Shown: piece after piece, positions 14,080 through 22,182 of the stretch
How the letters are laid out: every line of letters starts with the position of its first letter
Numbering within the stretch: the first letter of the stretch is position 1
Assembly (NCBI RefSeq): GCF_001687305.1
Contig: NZ_LZRK01000004.1
Location: 356,312-420,311, forward strand
Source: Actinomyces vulturis
Lineage (GTDB): Bacteria > Actinomycetota > Actinomycetes > Actinomycetales > Actinomycetaceae
Length of the DNA: 64,000 nt
Direction: 5' to 3'
Notes under the pieces: model-generated
What the model saw: only the letters and a program-made list of their open reading frames with translations
Told to the model about the DNA's origin: nothing
Databases searched by the model: none
Program-made: the position numbers and the translations under genes

Positions 14080-15435
14080 TTAGAAGCCCGGGAGCGTCAT
14101 GCCATCAATGTAGGCGCCGTCACGGGCCACCTGGAAGTGAACGTGGCATCCAGTGGCGTAGCCAGTTGACCCAGTGTAGCCCACCACGTCTCCGCGATTC
14201 ACATACTGCCCGTTAGCAATAGAGCGGGACTGCAAGTGGCACAAAGTAATGACGTAGGAGTGACCGTCAATGATGCCGCCGTCAATATCGATACCGTTAC
14301 CGCACGATGGTGAATTCCAGTACGTGGCTACACCAGAAACAGAAGCCACCTGCGGAGTACCGCAACTAGCCGCAAAGTCCACGCCCTGGTGACCTTGGGC
14401 TATGCCGGTGACGGGGTGGATACGGTAACCAAAGGGGCTGGTGACATACAGGGGGCCAGCGATGGGGTGACCGATGTAGCCGGATCCTAATTCGTCGGCA
14501 GGAATTGACGAGGAGGAGACGGAGGAGATCTGGCCGGCAGCAAGCAAAGCTTGGTTGGCCGCATAAATCTCTTGAGCACGTGCCAGAGCGTCAGCCTCAT
14601 CCTTGGCACGTTGATCTATCTGAGATTGAAGTGAACTCTTTTGTGATTCCAGAGCAGCCGTTGCATCGGCCTGGGCCTGTTCCTTGGCAGCCACATCGTC
14701 ACGCTTAGCCTGCGCAGTATCAGCAGCATCAGCGGCTGCTTGTGCAGCAACGTCTGCTTCTTGCTTGGCCTCGTCGATACGCTTGGTCACCGCATCCTGT
14801 TGAGACTTACGGTTTTCCGTCACTGCCCTATCTGCTTCGGCCTGAGTCAGAACCGATTCTTGAACACCAGAGGCGATTTCCATGGCTGCAGCGCGTTGAC
14901 TGAGATCCTCCACATCCTCGGATTCAAGAACATAGGAGAACGTGGTGAGGTTTGAATCTCCTTGGTAGGCGCTGACAACCAAACCGGCAACGGCTTTAGT
15001 ATTGTCCTCAACGCGTTCTTTGTTTTCTTCTGCCTGGGTGTTGAGTGCTTCTTGATCGGCCTGGGCCACAGCGAGTTTATCCGTGGCCAGTTGCTTCTCC
15101 CGCTCGGCGGCAGCCTGGTTATCCAGGGCAATATTTAGTTCGCTTTGCGCAGTGGACAGGGCTGTTTTTGCTGCTTCGAGGTCAAGGTAGGCCTGACCGA
15201 GTTGAGTGTCCACACCTTCAAGACTGGAGCGCAGTGCTGCCTGATCAGCAGCAGCTTGGGCTGCTTCTTGTTCAGCGTCACTGGCATCATCAGCGCGAGC
15301 GCCCGTGGCTATCACGCTGGTCATCAAACAAGCCCAAACACATACGATAGCGAGCAGGAAAGCCATCTTGCGTGAGCGCATAGGTGCGCCCGAATGGAGC
15401 GGCAAAGTCAGTTCTCGCGTTCGTTTCCTCTGCAT
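14080..15435 (-). CDS. secreted M23-family murein hydrolase with coiled coil (FtsEX-linked)
   Basis: A 451-residue exported protein. A signal peptide is followed by a long Ala/Gln/Glu-rich coiled coil (about 55-310) and a C-terminal M23 (LytM) domain with 'GHQGVDFAASCGTPQVAS', 'ITLCHLQSRS' and 'GCHVHFQV' (zinc ligands His/Asp and HxH). This is the EnvC/PcsB/RipC-type layout in which FtsEX controls the coiled coil and so the wall-cleaving domain at division. The gene follows ftsX directly on the same strand, supporting that partnership. ATG 15435 has AAGGAG 6 bases upstream; a shorter start at Met19 would give a more usual signal peptide. Confidence 0.88.
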   Translation of the reverse strand: MQRKRTRELTLPLHSGAPMRSRKMAFLLAIVCVWACLMTSVIATGARADDASDAEQEAAQAAADQAALRSSLEGVDTQLGQAYLDLEAAKTALSTAQSELNIALDNQAAAEREKQLATDKLAVAQADQEALNTQAEENKERVEDNTKAVAGLVVSAYQGDSNLTTFSYVLESEDVEDLSQRAAAMEIASGVQESVLTQAEADRAVTENRKSQQDAVTKRIDEAKQEADVAAQAAADAADTAQAKRDDVAAKEQAQADATAALESQKSSLQSQIDQRAKDEADALARAQEIYAANQALLAAGQISSVSSSSIPADELGSGYIGHPIAGPLYVTSPFGYRIHPVTGIAQGHQGVDFAASCGTPQVASVSGVATYWNSPSCGNGIDIDGGIIDGHSYVITLCHLQSRSIANGQYVNRGDVVGYTGSTGYATGCHVHFQVARDGAYIDGMTLPGF

Positions 15436-15531
15436 GAGTGCTCCTTTCTTGCTGATGTGTTGCGCTGAATAGTCAATGACGTTGCGGTATGGAATCTCGT
15501 TAGTGGAAGGCAGTGATTCGCCGGTGAAATC

Positions 15532-16449
15532 TTAGACCTTGGTGTACTTGGCCAGGGAGAACGCACTGGCGGCAGCGGCCAAAGCGATTGCGGCGATAAG
15601 TAGGAAGGGAGCCACAATCAACACGTCCGAGGTGGAGATAAATGCGGTAGTTAAGAAGACCGCTTTGGACAGCCAGCCCTCTACTACATAGTGCACGCCA
15701 ACCCACAATGCTGCCACCGCTAGTACGGCACCAGCCAGTGCAGCGATTGCGCCTTCAATCATGAAAGGCAACTGGATAAACAGGTTGGAAGCACCCACCA
15801 GACGCATGATCGAGGTTTCCTTACTGCGGGACATGGCTGACAGGCGAATTGTCGTGGTAATCAATAGAACTGCCGCAATACCCATGACACCTGCCAAGCC
15901 ACCAGCAATCCATGAGGCCTTATTCATCACTTGGAAGAGTGGATCCAACACAGCTTTCTGGTCAACGACACGGTCCACGCCATCACGTCCGGTGAACTGT
16001 TCACTCACCACCTGGTACTGCTCAGGGTTAACAAGTTTGACGCGAAATGACACGGGCATCATATCTTCAGTGGCATTACGGCCGATGTGTGTATCCCCGT
16101 AGGCCTTCATGAAGTTTTCATATGCCTGAGCCTTGTCCTCAATGGTGTAGTTCTTCACGTAAGGCTTCAACGAATCAGAGTTGAGGAGCTGTTCAACAGA
16201 GTCAATCTGCTCCTGGGTCGCTTCGCCGCCAGGACAACTCGTGGTTGCTGCAGACTGTGGGCACATGAAAATTGAGACCTCAACCTTGTCATACCAAGCA
16301 CCCTTCATCGTGTCGATCTGCATGTGAAGCAGCGCCGATGAGCCCACGAACAGCAGGGAAACAAAGGAGACGAGCATGACGGAAATCGTCATCGCCACGT
16401 TACGGGTCAGACCTTTACCGACTTCGGAGAGAATAAAACGTAAACGCAT
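15532..16449 (-). CDS. ftsX: cell-division protein FtsX
   Basis: A 305-residue membrane protein with the FtsX plan: a cytoplasmic N-terminus 'MRLRFILSEVGKGLTRNVAM', one membrane helix (about 20-42), an extracellular domain (about 45-175, here with a Cys pair in 'FMCPQSAATTSCPGG'), and three more helices at about 180-205, 230-250 and 270-295. With FtsE it couples ATP hydrolysis to activation of a wall hydrolase at the septum. It lies 12 bases downstream of ftsE and upstream of the M23 hydrolase gene. Confidence 0.95.
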   Translation of the reverse strand: MRLRFILSEVGKGLTRNVAMTISVMLVSFVSLLFVGSSALLHMQIDTMKGAWYDKVEVSIFMCPQSAATTSCPGGEATQEQIDSVEQLLNSDSLKPYVKNYTIEDKAQAYENFMKAYGDTHIGRNATEDMMPVSFRVKLVNPEQYQVVSEQFTGRDGVDRVVDQKAVLDPLFQVMNKASWIAGGLAGVMGIAAVLLITTTIRLSAMSRSKETSIMRLVGASNLFIQLPFMIEGAIAALAGAVLAVAALWVGVHYVVEGWLSKAVFLTTAFISTSDVLIVAPFLLIAAIALAAAASAFSLAKYTKV

Positions 16450-16461
16450 AGGTGAGTCCTC

Positions 16462-17151
16462 TCAGCGGTCTGCGCCGTAGACGCCGCGGGCCTGGTCACG
16501 AATAACCTTGCCTTGTTCTAGTTCCACCACACGCTTACGCATCTGGTCCACGATTTCATCATCGTGTGTGGCCATGACGATGGTGGTGCCGCGACGGTTA
16601 ATACGGTCAAGAAGACGCATAATGCCCACGGACGTGGAAGGGTCAAGGTTCCCAGTGGGCTCGTCAGCAAGAAGGAGTTTGGGTCGGTTTACCATGGCAC
16701 GTGCAATAGCCACACGCTGCTGCTCACCACCGGAGAGTTCGTGTGGTAGTCGCTTTTCTTTTCCGCTCAACCCCACGAGATTAAGGGCCTCGGGAACAGC
16801 GGAAAGAATGTAGTGGCGGGGTTTGCCAATAACTTGCGGAGCAATCGCCACGTTTTCTAGGACAGTCTTGTTATCCAGAAGACGGAAGTCTTGGAACACT
16901 GTTCCAATTTCGCGACGCAGGTGAGGAACTTTCCAGGAAGACACCTGAGACAAGTCGCGTCCAAGCACGTGGATGGAGCCGGAAGTGGGGCGTTCTTCAC
17001 GCAAAGCAAGACGAAGGAAGGTGGACTTGCCGGAGCCTGATGCTCCCACGAGGAACACGAACTCACCGGGTTCCACGGTGAGGTCAACATCGTCAAGGGC
17101 TGGGCGCGCACCGCGCTTGTAGACCTTGGATACGTGCTTGAAACGAATCAT
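16462..17151 (-). CDS. ftsE: cell-division ATP-binding protein FtsE
   Basis: A 229-residue ABC ATPase: '[14 protein letters not shown]', Walker [10 protein letters not shown], signature [19 protein letters not shown], Walker [14 protein letters not shown] and H-loop '[11 protein letters not shown]'. It associates with FtsX at the membrane. The start at ATG 17151 matches other FtsE proteins; the open frame up to 17193 adds 14 unrelated residues. It is the first gene of the ftsE-ftsX-hydrolase-smpB series on the minus strand. Confidence 0.97.
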   Translation of the reverse strand: MIRFKHVSKVYKRGARPALDDVDLTVEPGEFVFLVGASGSGKSTFLRLALREERPTSGSIHVLGRDLSQVSSWKVPHLRREIGTVFQDFRLLDNKTVLENVAIAPQVIGKPRHYILSAVPEALNLVGLSGKEKRLPHELSGGEQQRVAIARAMVNRPKLLLADEPTGNLDPSTSVGIMRLLDRINRRGTTIVMATHDDEIVDQMRKRVVELEQGKVIRDQARGVYGADR

Positions 17152-17316
17152 GGTTGGCTCTCTAGTGGACGTGCAGCCTAGGCGTACACGCACCTCGGCT
17201 TAATGCCACGCTACGGTGTGAAGAAGAGCAATTGGTTTGTGACACGCCCATAACAGAGAACTGTGAGGAACTGATAGGGCCACCACTGTCTGCAGGCAAG
17301 CACGTAGCATGTGTTC

Positions 17317-17841
17317 ATGAGCATTGATGAGCAGCCTGAACACTCTGAGTCTCCCGATCACTCAGCCCCTGGTCATGTCCCGCTGGACTGTGGGTCATGG
17401 GCACGCCTGAGCGCATCCATTTCTAAGCAGTGTTCCAACGGCCGCTTCGAGGCCCCTATCCTCCTATGCCTTGAAAACAGCATCGTGGAGGAGAAAGAAA
17501 CACTTCCAGGACTGCTCAACACCATTCTGCGCCGCACAATGAATCCCTCGAATCAGCCTCCTGGTGTGGTGCTGAGTACCAGCTCCTCACTGGACGACTC
17601 TTCTGACAGCACCATCCTGGCTCGCTTGGATGTTCCATGGCTCGATGAGCGCAACGAGTTACTCATCGATCGGGCACGGCGCGATCAACTCGCTGCACGT
17701 GGTTTCACACAATTCCACGACGTATTTTTCTGGAAGTCATCCGATCTTGACGCCGTGGGGGACATGGTGGTGGCAATCTTCGTGGAGATTTTCCGCGTTG
17801 CTCATCCGGCAGATCTTCACCTTTACAGCACTGCCGGTTAA
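17317..17841 (+). CDS. hypothetical protein
   Basis: About 174 residues, not recognised. It has no signal peptide or membrane segment; the C-terminal part ('GFTQFHDVFFWKSSDLDAVG' followed by 'MVVAIFVEIFRVAHP') looks like a folded alpha/beta unit, while the first 25 residues are polar and Pro/Ser-rich. It is the only plus-strand gene between the ftsE operon and ssb, with about 160 bases upstream for its own promoter. The start is taken at the ATG of 'MSIDEQ'; a GTG two codons earlier is possible. Confidence 0.55.
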   Translation: MSIDEQPEHSESPDHSAPGHVPLDCGSWARLSASISKQCSNGRFEAPILLCLENSIVEEKETLPGLLNTILRRTMNPSNQPPGVVLSTSSSLDDSSDSTILARLDVPWLDERNELLIDRARRDQLAARGFTQFHDVFFWKSSDLDAVGDMVVAIFVEIFRVAHPADLHLYSTAG

Positions 17842-17864
17842 GAGCTATTAGCCCAGTTCTTTTT

Positions 17865-17926
17865 AAGCAAGCGCTTCTTTGTTCAAGCGAACACTTCTTC
17901 TGTTCAAGCAAGCACTTCAGCTTCTT
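17865..17926 (-). repeat. three degenerate 21-bp tandem repeats at the 3' end of ssb
   Basis: Units AAGCAAGCGCTTCTTTGTTC, AAGCGAACACTTCTTCTGTTC-like and AAGCAAGCACTTCAGC-like (plus strand) follow each other. In the ssb frame each of the first two reads a Glu-Glu/Val-like end plus TGA (…EVLA stop, …EEVFA stop), so the last codons and the stop of ssb appear to have been duplicated. Confidence 0.5.
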
Positions 17927-18455
17927 CATCGTTGAGTTCATAGACGATGCCTTCATCGTCACTCCCCCATTGTTCTGCTGAAGCAATGCTGCTCATACTT
18001 ACTGCCCCCGTATGATCCTCCCAATACTGACGCGTGGTGCTATGTTCCTCAGGTATGGCTTTTTCCGACTCGTTCCCGGATTGCTCAGCAGACAAATGCA
18101 AAGGCACTTCCTTACTGAACACTGCTGCCCCACGGCATAGATCATGGCCAAGGCTGTGCGCAGTAATCACCTGTGCCCTGCCTTCACCCTTGTCACTGCT
18201 CCAAGTTTCTTCATTCAAACGGCCAGTCAAGAGAACGGGCTGACCACAGCGCACAGAAGTGTAAATATTTCGAGCAAGATTCCCGAAAGCCTTCACCGTG
18301 AACCACTGGGTGGTTCCTTGGACCCACTGACCACCAGAGAAATATGACGGAGTGGAGGCCAGACGGAAACGACAGTATCCGCCACCGCTCGTGTGAGAAA
18401 AGTAGGGGTTTGTTCCTACGATTCCTTGGACAGTGACCTCAATATGACGGCTCAT
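17904..18455 (-). CDS. ssb: single-stranded DNA-binding protein (SSB family)
   Basis: A 183-residue protein with an N-terminal OB-fold (about 1-115): 'IEVTVQGIVGTNPYFSHTSG', 'TQWFTVKAFGNLARNI' and 'GQPVLLTGRLNEETWSSDKG'. The rest is a polar linker and an acidic tail. Unlike the main bacterial SSB, the tail ends NDEEAEVLA and lacks the DDDIPF-type tip that recruits repair proteins, so this may be a secondary SSB. The start is ATG 18455 with GAGGAG just upstream; the TTG at 18470 is not needed. It lies downstream of the two GTPase genes, about 150 bases away. Tandem repeats overlap its 3' end. Confidence 0.85.
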   Translation of the reverse strand: MSRHIEVTVQGIVGTNPYFSHTSGGGYCRFRLASTPSYFSGGQWVQGTTQWFTVKAFGNLARNIYTSVRCGQPVLLTGRLNEETWSSDKGEGRAQVITAHSLGHDLCRGAAVFSKEVPLHLSAEQSGNESEKAIPEEHSTTRQYWEDHTGAVSMSSIASAEQWGSDDEGIVYELNDEEAEVLA

Positions 18456-18621
18456 GATGATTCTCCTCAACTTATTGGGACAGCCGATACGCTTTCCATC
18501 AATCAGTCTGGAGTTTTTTCCATTGCCCCACGTCAGCCCTGTGGATGAGGCAAGTCAACAGCCAAGCAGGAGCGGATGTGAAGAACCATCAAAGGCGGCA
18601 CAGCCTCTGAAAACCCGAATC

Positions 18622-20223
18622 TTAGGCAGTTAAGCGATCCACAGCGGTTTCACGTATAGGTTCAGGGGTATCCACATCCATGCCGAGCGCTCGTTGTAAT
18701 TCCTCATGACGGCTTAATACCGTCTGAGCAGGAGCCACCATATCGCGTTCAATGACACTCAATACGGCACGATGAGCACGCTCAGAGTACTGCTGTGCTT
18801 CTCGGCGAGCGCGGGCCTTCTGCTGCGACTTATAGAGCAGCATCAAAGCAATCGCGCCCACACCGAATACGGCAGCAAGAATCTTCGCCACATGACCGCT
18901 GAAGGCAAAAGAGCACACCATCGCTGCAATAAGCAGAACAGTAAAACCGATAACCTGCCCCATCATGGCGCTGGTACGGCGAGGAGGAAGTGAAAGTCCG
19001 CCCACGGCGTCGGCAATATGGGTGCTGACTGACTGAGGTGAACCCACCGCACTGCAGACCGCCTGGGACCAAGCCGACGGTAAGCCAGAAACCACTTCAC
19101 GCAACCACCGCGAGTGCTCTGCGCTAATGGCGGCCTGTGCAGGCGGCTGAGCAGGAACGATGTGGCGGGGACGGTCACTAGCCAGTGATTTTTCAATCGA
19201 CTGAGTCACCACATGTGTGCCTGCAGCACGTCCAATCACAGCAGCAGAACGCTCAGTAACCTCACGATCAATACGTTTGACACGTCCGGCCACGCTCGCA
19301 CGCAAGCGCATAGCAATGCGATCCATGGCTGTTCCCGCAGTAATAGCAGCCATCGAGTGGCCAGAAACTGCGCGATACAGTACTGCGCGGACCTGATCAA
19401 TATTGTCCCCGCGGCGCGCGGAGACGGGGATAACGGGAACCTCACTCAGACCGTCATCGTCAAGTAACTGGCGCACGTCAGTCAACAGTTTTTCCTGGCC
19501 GGACTGCGGGAGAGTGTCCATGTGATTGACGAGGACCACCATCTGATCCTGGCGCGCACCAAGAGAACGCAAGTAGCCGTCATGAAGGGCGGCGTCAGCA
19601 TATTTCTGAGGATCCACCACCCATACAAGTACGTCCGTCAAGGGAACGAGGCGGTCCACGTGGAGAGCGTGTTCAGAAGTCACCGAGTCATAGTCCGGCA
19701 CATCGAGAAGAACCAGACCAGCCAGATCCTTCTGGTCATCGGCATCAAGAAGAGACTCGCGGCGAATACGACGCTCATCACTCACACCAAGGAAGTCCAA
19801 GAGTGCCGTGGCGTCATCCCCCCATGTGCAGGCAGCAGCACGACTCGTGGTGGGACGTTTAGCGCCCACATCCGCAAAGTCCAGGCCTGAGAGGACGTTA
19901 AACAAGGAAGACTTTCCACTGCCGGTCCCACCAAACAGCGCAACCACCGTGTGGTCTACCCCCAGAGCCAGGCGGTCAGCAACCTCATCGAGTCCCTCCA
20001 GTGCGGGGCGAGCCAACGCCGCAGGCACCTCCATAGGTGACTGCATAATTGCAGAACGCATCGTGTCCAGACGTTGCCCCAGTACCTGCGCATCACTTGC
20101 CGACGCCGTGGAGAATCTTCCAGCGTCCTCATGCGTTGACTGAGTGGTGGCGTTTCGTTGGCTATCGTTCATTGGCTCGCTGGGATCAGTGGTTGCGGTG
20201 GAGTCATCGGGCAAGCGTGTCAT
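18622..20223 (-). CDS. dynamin/Era-like GTPase with membrane segment (YfjP-like)
   Basis: A 533-residue GTP-binding protein. G1 is GGTGSGKSSLF, G3 is 'LLDVPDYDSV' (DxPG-like, with Tyr-Asp instead of Gly), and G4 is 'VNHMD' (N/TKxD type). Two hydrophobic helices lie near residues 425-470 ('VIGFTVLLIAAMVCSFAF'), and the C-terminus is helical. The pair with the next gene resembles YfjP/dynamin-like GTPase pairs of actinobacteria whose job is not settled (membrane remodelling or ribosome-linked). The start overlaps the upstream GTPase stop (ATGA at 20220-20223), so the two are probably produced in fixed ratio and act together. Confidence 0.8.
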   Translation of the reverse strand: MTRLPDDSTATTDPSEPMNDSQRNATTQSTHEDAGRFSTASASDAQVLGQRLDTMRSAIMQSPMEVPAALARPALEGLDEVADRLALGVDHTVVALFGGTGSGKSSLFNVLSGLDFADVGAKRPTTSRAAACTWGDDATALLDFLGVSDERRIRRESLLDADDQKDLAGLVLLDVPDYDSVTSEHALHVDRLVPLTDVLVWVVDPQKYADAALHDGYLRSLGARQDQMVVLVNHMDTLPQSGQEKLLTDVRQLLDDDGLSEVPVIPVSARRGDNIDQVRAVLYRAVSGHSMAAITAGTAMDRIAMRLRASVAGRVKRIDREVTERSAAVIGRAAGTHVVTQSIEKSLASDRPRHIVPAQPPAQAAISAEHSRWLREVVSGLPSAWSQAVCSAVGSPQSVSTHIADAVGGLSLPPRRTSAMMGQVIGFTVLLIAAMVCSFAFSGHVAKILAAVFGVGAIALMLLYKSQQKARARREAQQYSERAHRAVLSVIERDMVAPAQTVLSRHEELQRALGMDVDTPEPIRETAVDRLTA

Positions 20224-21833
20224 GAAGAAACTTCCCCATCAAAACGAGCAAAAGGTTTAAGCTCACCTGCTCGCAGGCGAAGTGCTGCACACAGATCTTC
20301 GGAAGGTTCAACGGCCTTGCGCACTGCCGAATCAGCGACAGGAGCGATGGCTGCTTCTCCACGCTGAGCAAGATCCTTGCGACACTGCTCAATCACGGTG
20401 CTGCCGGGGAACAAGGATTCCCACGCGTGAACGGCGCCATCAATTCCGGTAGAGGCAGCAACAGCCAAATGCGCAATGGCCTCAGGCTGTAGACCTTGAG
20501 AGCGTAAATCAGAGACGGCTTGGGTGGTGAAGGAGAGCCAGGCATCGTATTGCTGAGCGGCGGGAAGCGGCTGGGAAAGCAGGTCTTCAGTATTCGTCAC
20601 GCCCGCTGCGCTCCACAGGTCGATTGCCTGAGCACGAGCTTGACCGGTGAATGATTCGAGCCGGTCGATAATGGCTTGGCGACATTCATCAGCCACATCT
20701 CTCAGCGCAGTGGTACGGGGTTTTTCTTTAAGCCCAAAAAATCCACGTTTCAGTTCTGCACCAGGAGTCAGGTGAGCCAGGTCAGCGAGGGGGCCGCCGT
20801 CACCGGCAGCAGATTCCCAAGCAGATGTGGGGGCACCATGACCGAGCGCAGCAACGTCCACATCAGTTGTCCAGCGGGCGGCGATGGATTCTACCTGGTC
20901 ACGAACAGCGAGAAGCGTTTCTGCTGCGGCATCTCGCTGTTCTTGAAGGTCATCAGCCAGGACAAGAAGATCATCACGCAAAGTGGACCAAACACTCCGC
21001 CCGGTTCGGCGAACCAGTCCTGCTGCGCGGTGGCGACCAGCCAGCAGGCGCAGCCAGGTACGCAGTTGAGTCACTGCATCGTCTTCAAGAAGACCCTCGT
21101 GAGGACCAGCATCACCAATCACGAAGAAAGGGACGTCAGTTAAACCAATATCGGCAAGACGCGTCACCAGATCACGGCGTACTTCACTCAAGACACGGTC
21201 ATTGACACGGTTGAGAACTACAGCGATAGAAGTGCCGCGCTCATGGGCTGCTTCAAGGGTGGACCAGGGGGTCGCATCCCCGTAGCGGGCCGCAGTGGTG
21301 ACAAACAACCATAAGTCAGCCGCTTCGAGCAGACGCTGGGCCAGAAGCCGGTTCGCGCTGTGGACAGAATCAAGGTCCGAAGCGTCGATCAGCACCACGC
21401 CAGCAGGCAAGGAATCATCTTCTACCATGCTGGTCACGTCACTGATGGGGTGAGAACGCATCGTCTCAGCGTCCTCGGAGTGGACCACCATGACCGGAAC
21501 CTTCGTGGTCGGGCGAAGTACGCCCGCTTCACTGACTTCACGGCCAAGAACCGAGTTCACCAGCGTGGATTTTCCTGCGCCAGTGGAACCTCCGATCACG
21601 ACAATGGCCGGTGCATCGGCGTCTTGCAGGCGAGGAAGGACGTGATCACGTACCTGGCCTACAAGACCAGAGCGTAAGGAACGTGCACGCTCAGCGCTGG
21701 GAGTATTGAGCGGGAGAGTCAGTTCTTCCAGGCCACTGACCACGTCATGAAGAACGGCAATTAATTGTCCGCGACTTAACGATGCGGCCGTGGATACCTG
21801 TTCCTCAGCGGTGGTGTAGCCAGAAATCTCCAT
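20220..21833 (-). CDS. dynamin/Era-like GTPase, partner of the downstream GTPase
   Basis: 537 residues from the ATG at 21833. G1 is GGSTGAGKSTLVNS, G3 is 'LIDASDLDSV' (again not the classic DxxG), and G4 is 'VLNRVND'. No strong membrane helix is visible, which contrasts with its partner, so the two may form a soluble/membrane heteromer. The open frame continues to 21947 through the tRNA-Arg region, but those 38 residues are Pro/Arg-rich and overlap the tRNA, so I reject that start. It is translationally coupled to the second GTPase. Confidence 0.8.
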   Translation of the reverse strand: MEISGYTTAEEQVSTAASLSRGQLIAVLHDVVSGLEELTLPLNTPSAERARSLRSGLVGQVRDHVLPRLQDADAPAIVVIGGSTGAGKSTLVNSVLGREVSEAGVLRPTTKVPVMVVHSEDAETMRSHPISDVTSMVEDDSLPAGVVLIDASDLDSVHSANRLLAQRLLEAADLWLFVTTAARYGDATPWSTLEAAHERGTSIAVVLNRVNDRVLSEVRRDLVTRLADIGLTDVPFFVIGDAGPHEGLLEDDAVTQLRTWLRLLAGRHRAAGLVRRTGRSVWSTLRDDLLVLADDLQEQRDAAAETLLAVRDQVESIAARWTTDVDVAALGHGAPTSAWESAAGDGGPLADLAHLTPGAELKRGFFGLKEKPRTTALRDVADECRQAIIDRLESFTGQARAQAIDLWSAAGVTNTEDLLSQPLPAAQQYDAWLSFTTQAVSDLRSQGLQPEAIAHLAVAASTGIDGAVHAWESLFPGSTVIEQCRKDLAQRGEAAIAPVADSAVRKAVEPSEDLCAALRLRAGELKPFARFDGEVSS

Positions 21834-21920
21834 AAAAACGAACTTTATCGCGCCATCACGGCAATCTCTGGCAGGATAAACGGCGCGCCACCGCACTAAA
21901 CAGTACGGTGGCGCAACAGG

Positions 21921-21993
21921 TGCCCCCGGCGGGACTCGAACCCGCAACCTACGGATTAGAAGGCCGGTGCTCTATCCATTGAGCTACGGAGGC
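21921..21993 (-). tRNA. tRNA-Arg (anticodon TCT)
   Basis: Full cloverleaf on the minus strand: acceptor GCCTCCG / CGGGGGC with discriminator A, D-arm GCTC..GAGC, anticodon loop CTTCTAA (anticodon TCT, decoding AGA/AGG), and T-arm GCGGGTTCGAGTCCCGC. CCA is not encoded. Confidence 0.95.
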
Positions 21994-22182
21994 TCAGAAC
22001 ACCCGATAAGAATCTCATGATGGCGTAGCGTCAAGCGAATCATCGAGATGAGTTCCGGCCATAGCCTACGCCATGATGGGCTCATCTCCCCACATTTTCC
22101 TCTTGCACAATGATGAAGATACGAGCAACCAACCGATATGGTTGTTCTTATCCCTTGATCATTTGCACGTCCGGAGGTCCAC

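Noticed and set aside
20220..21947. Longer start of the first GTPase through the tRNA-Arg
   Set aside because: The extra 38 residues overlap the tRNA gene and are Pro/Arg-rich; the ATG at 21833 gives a normal protein.
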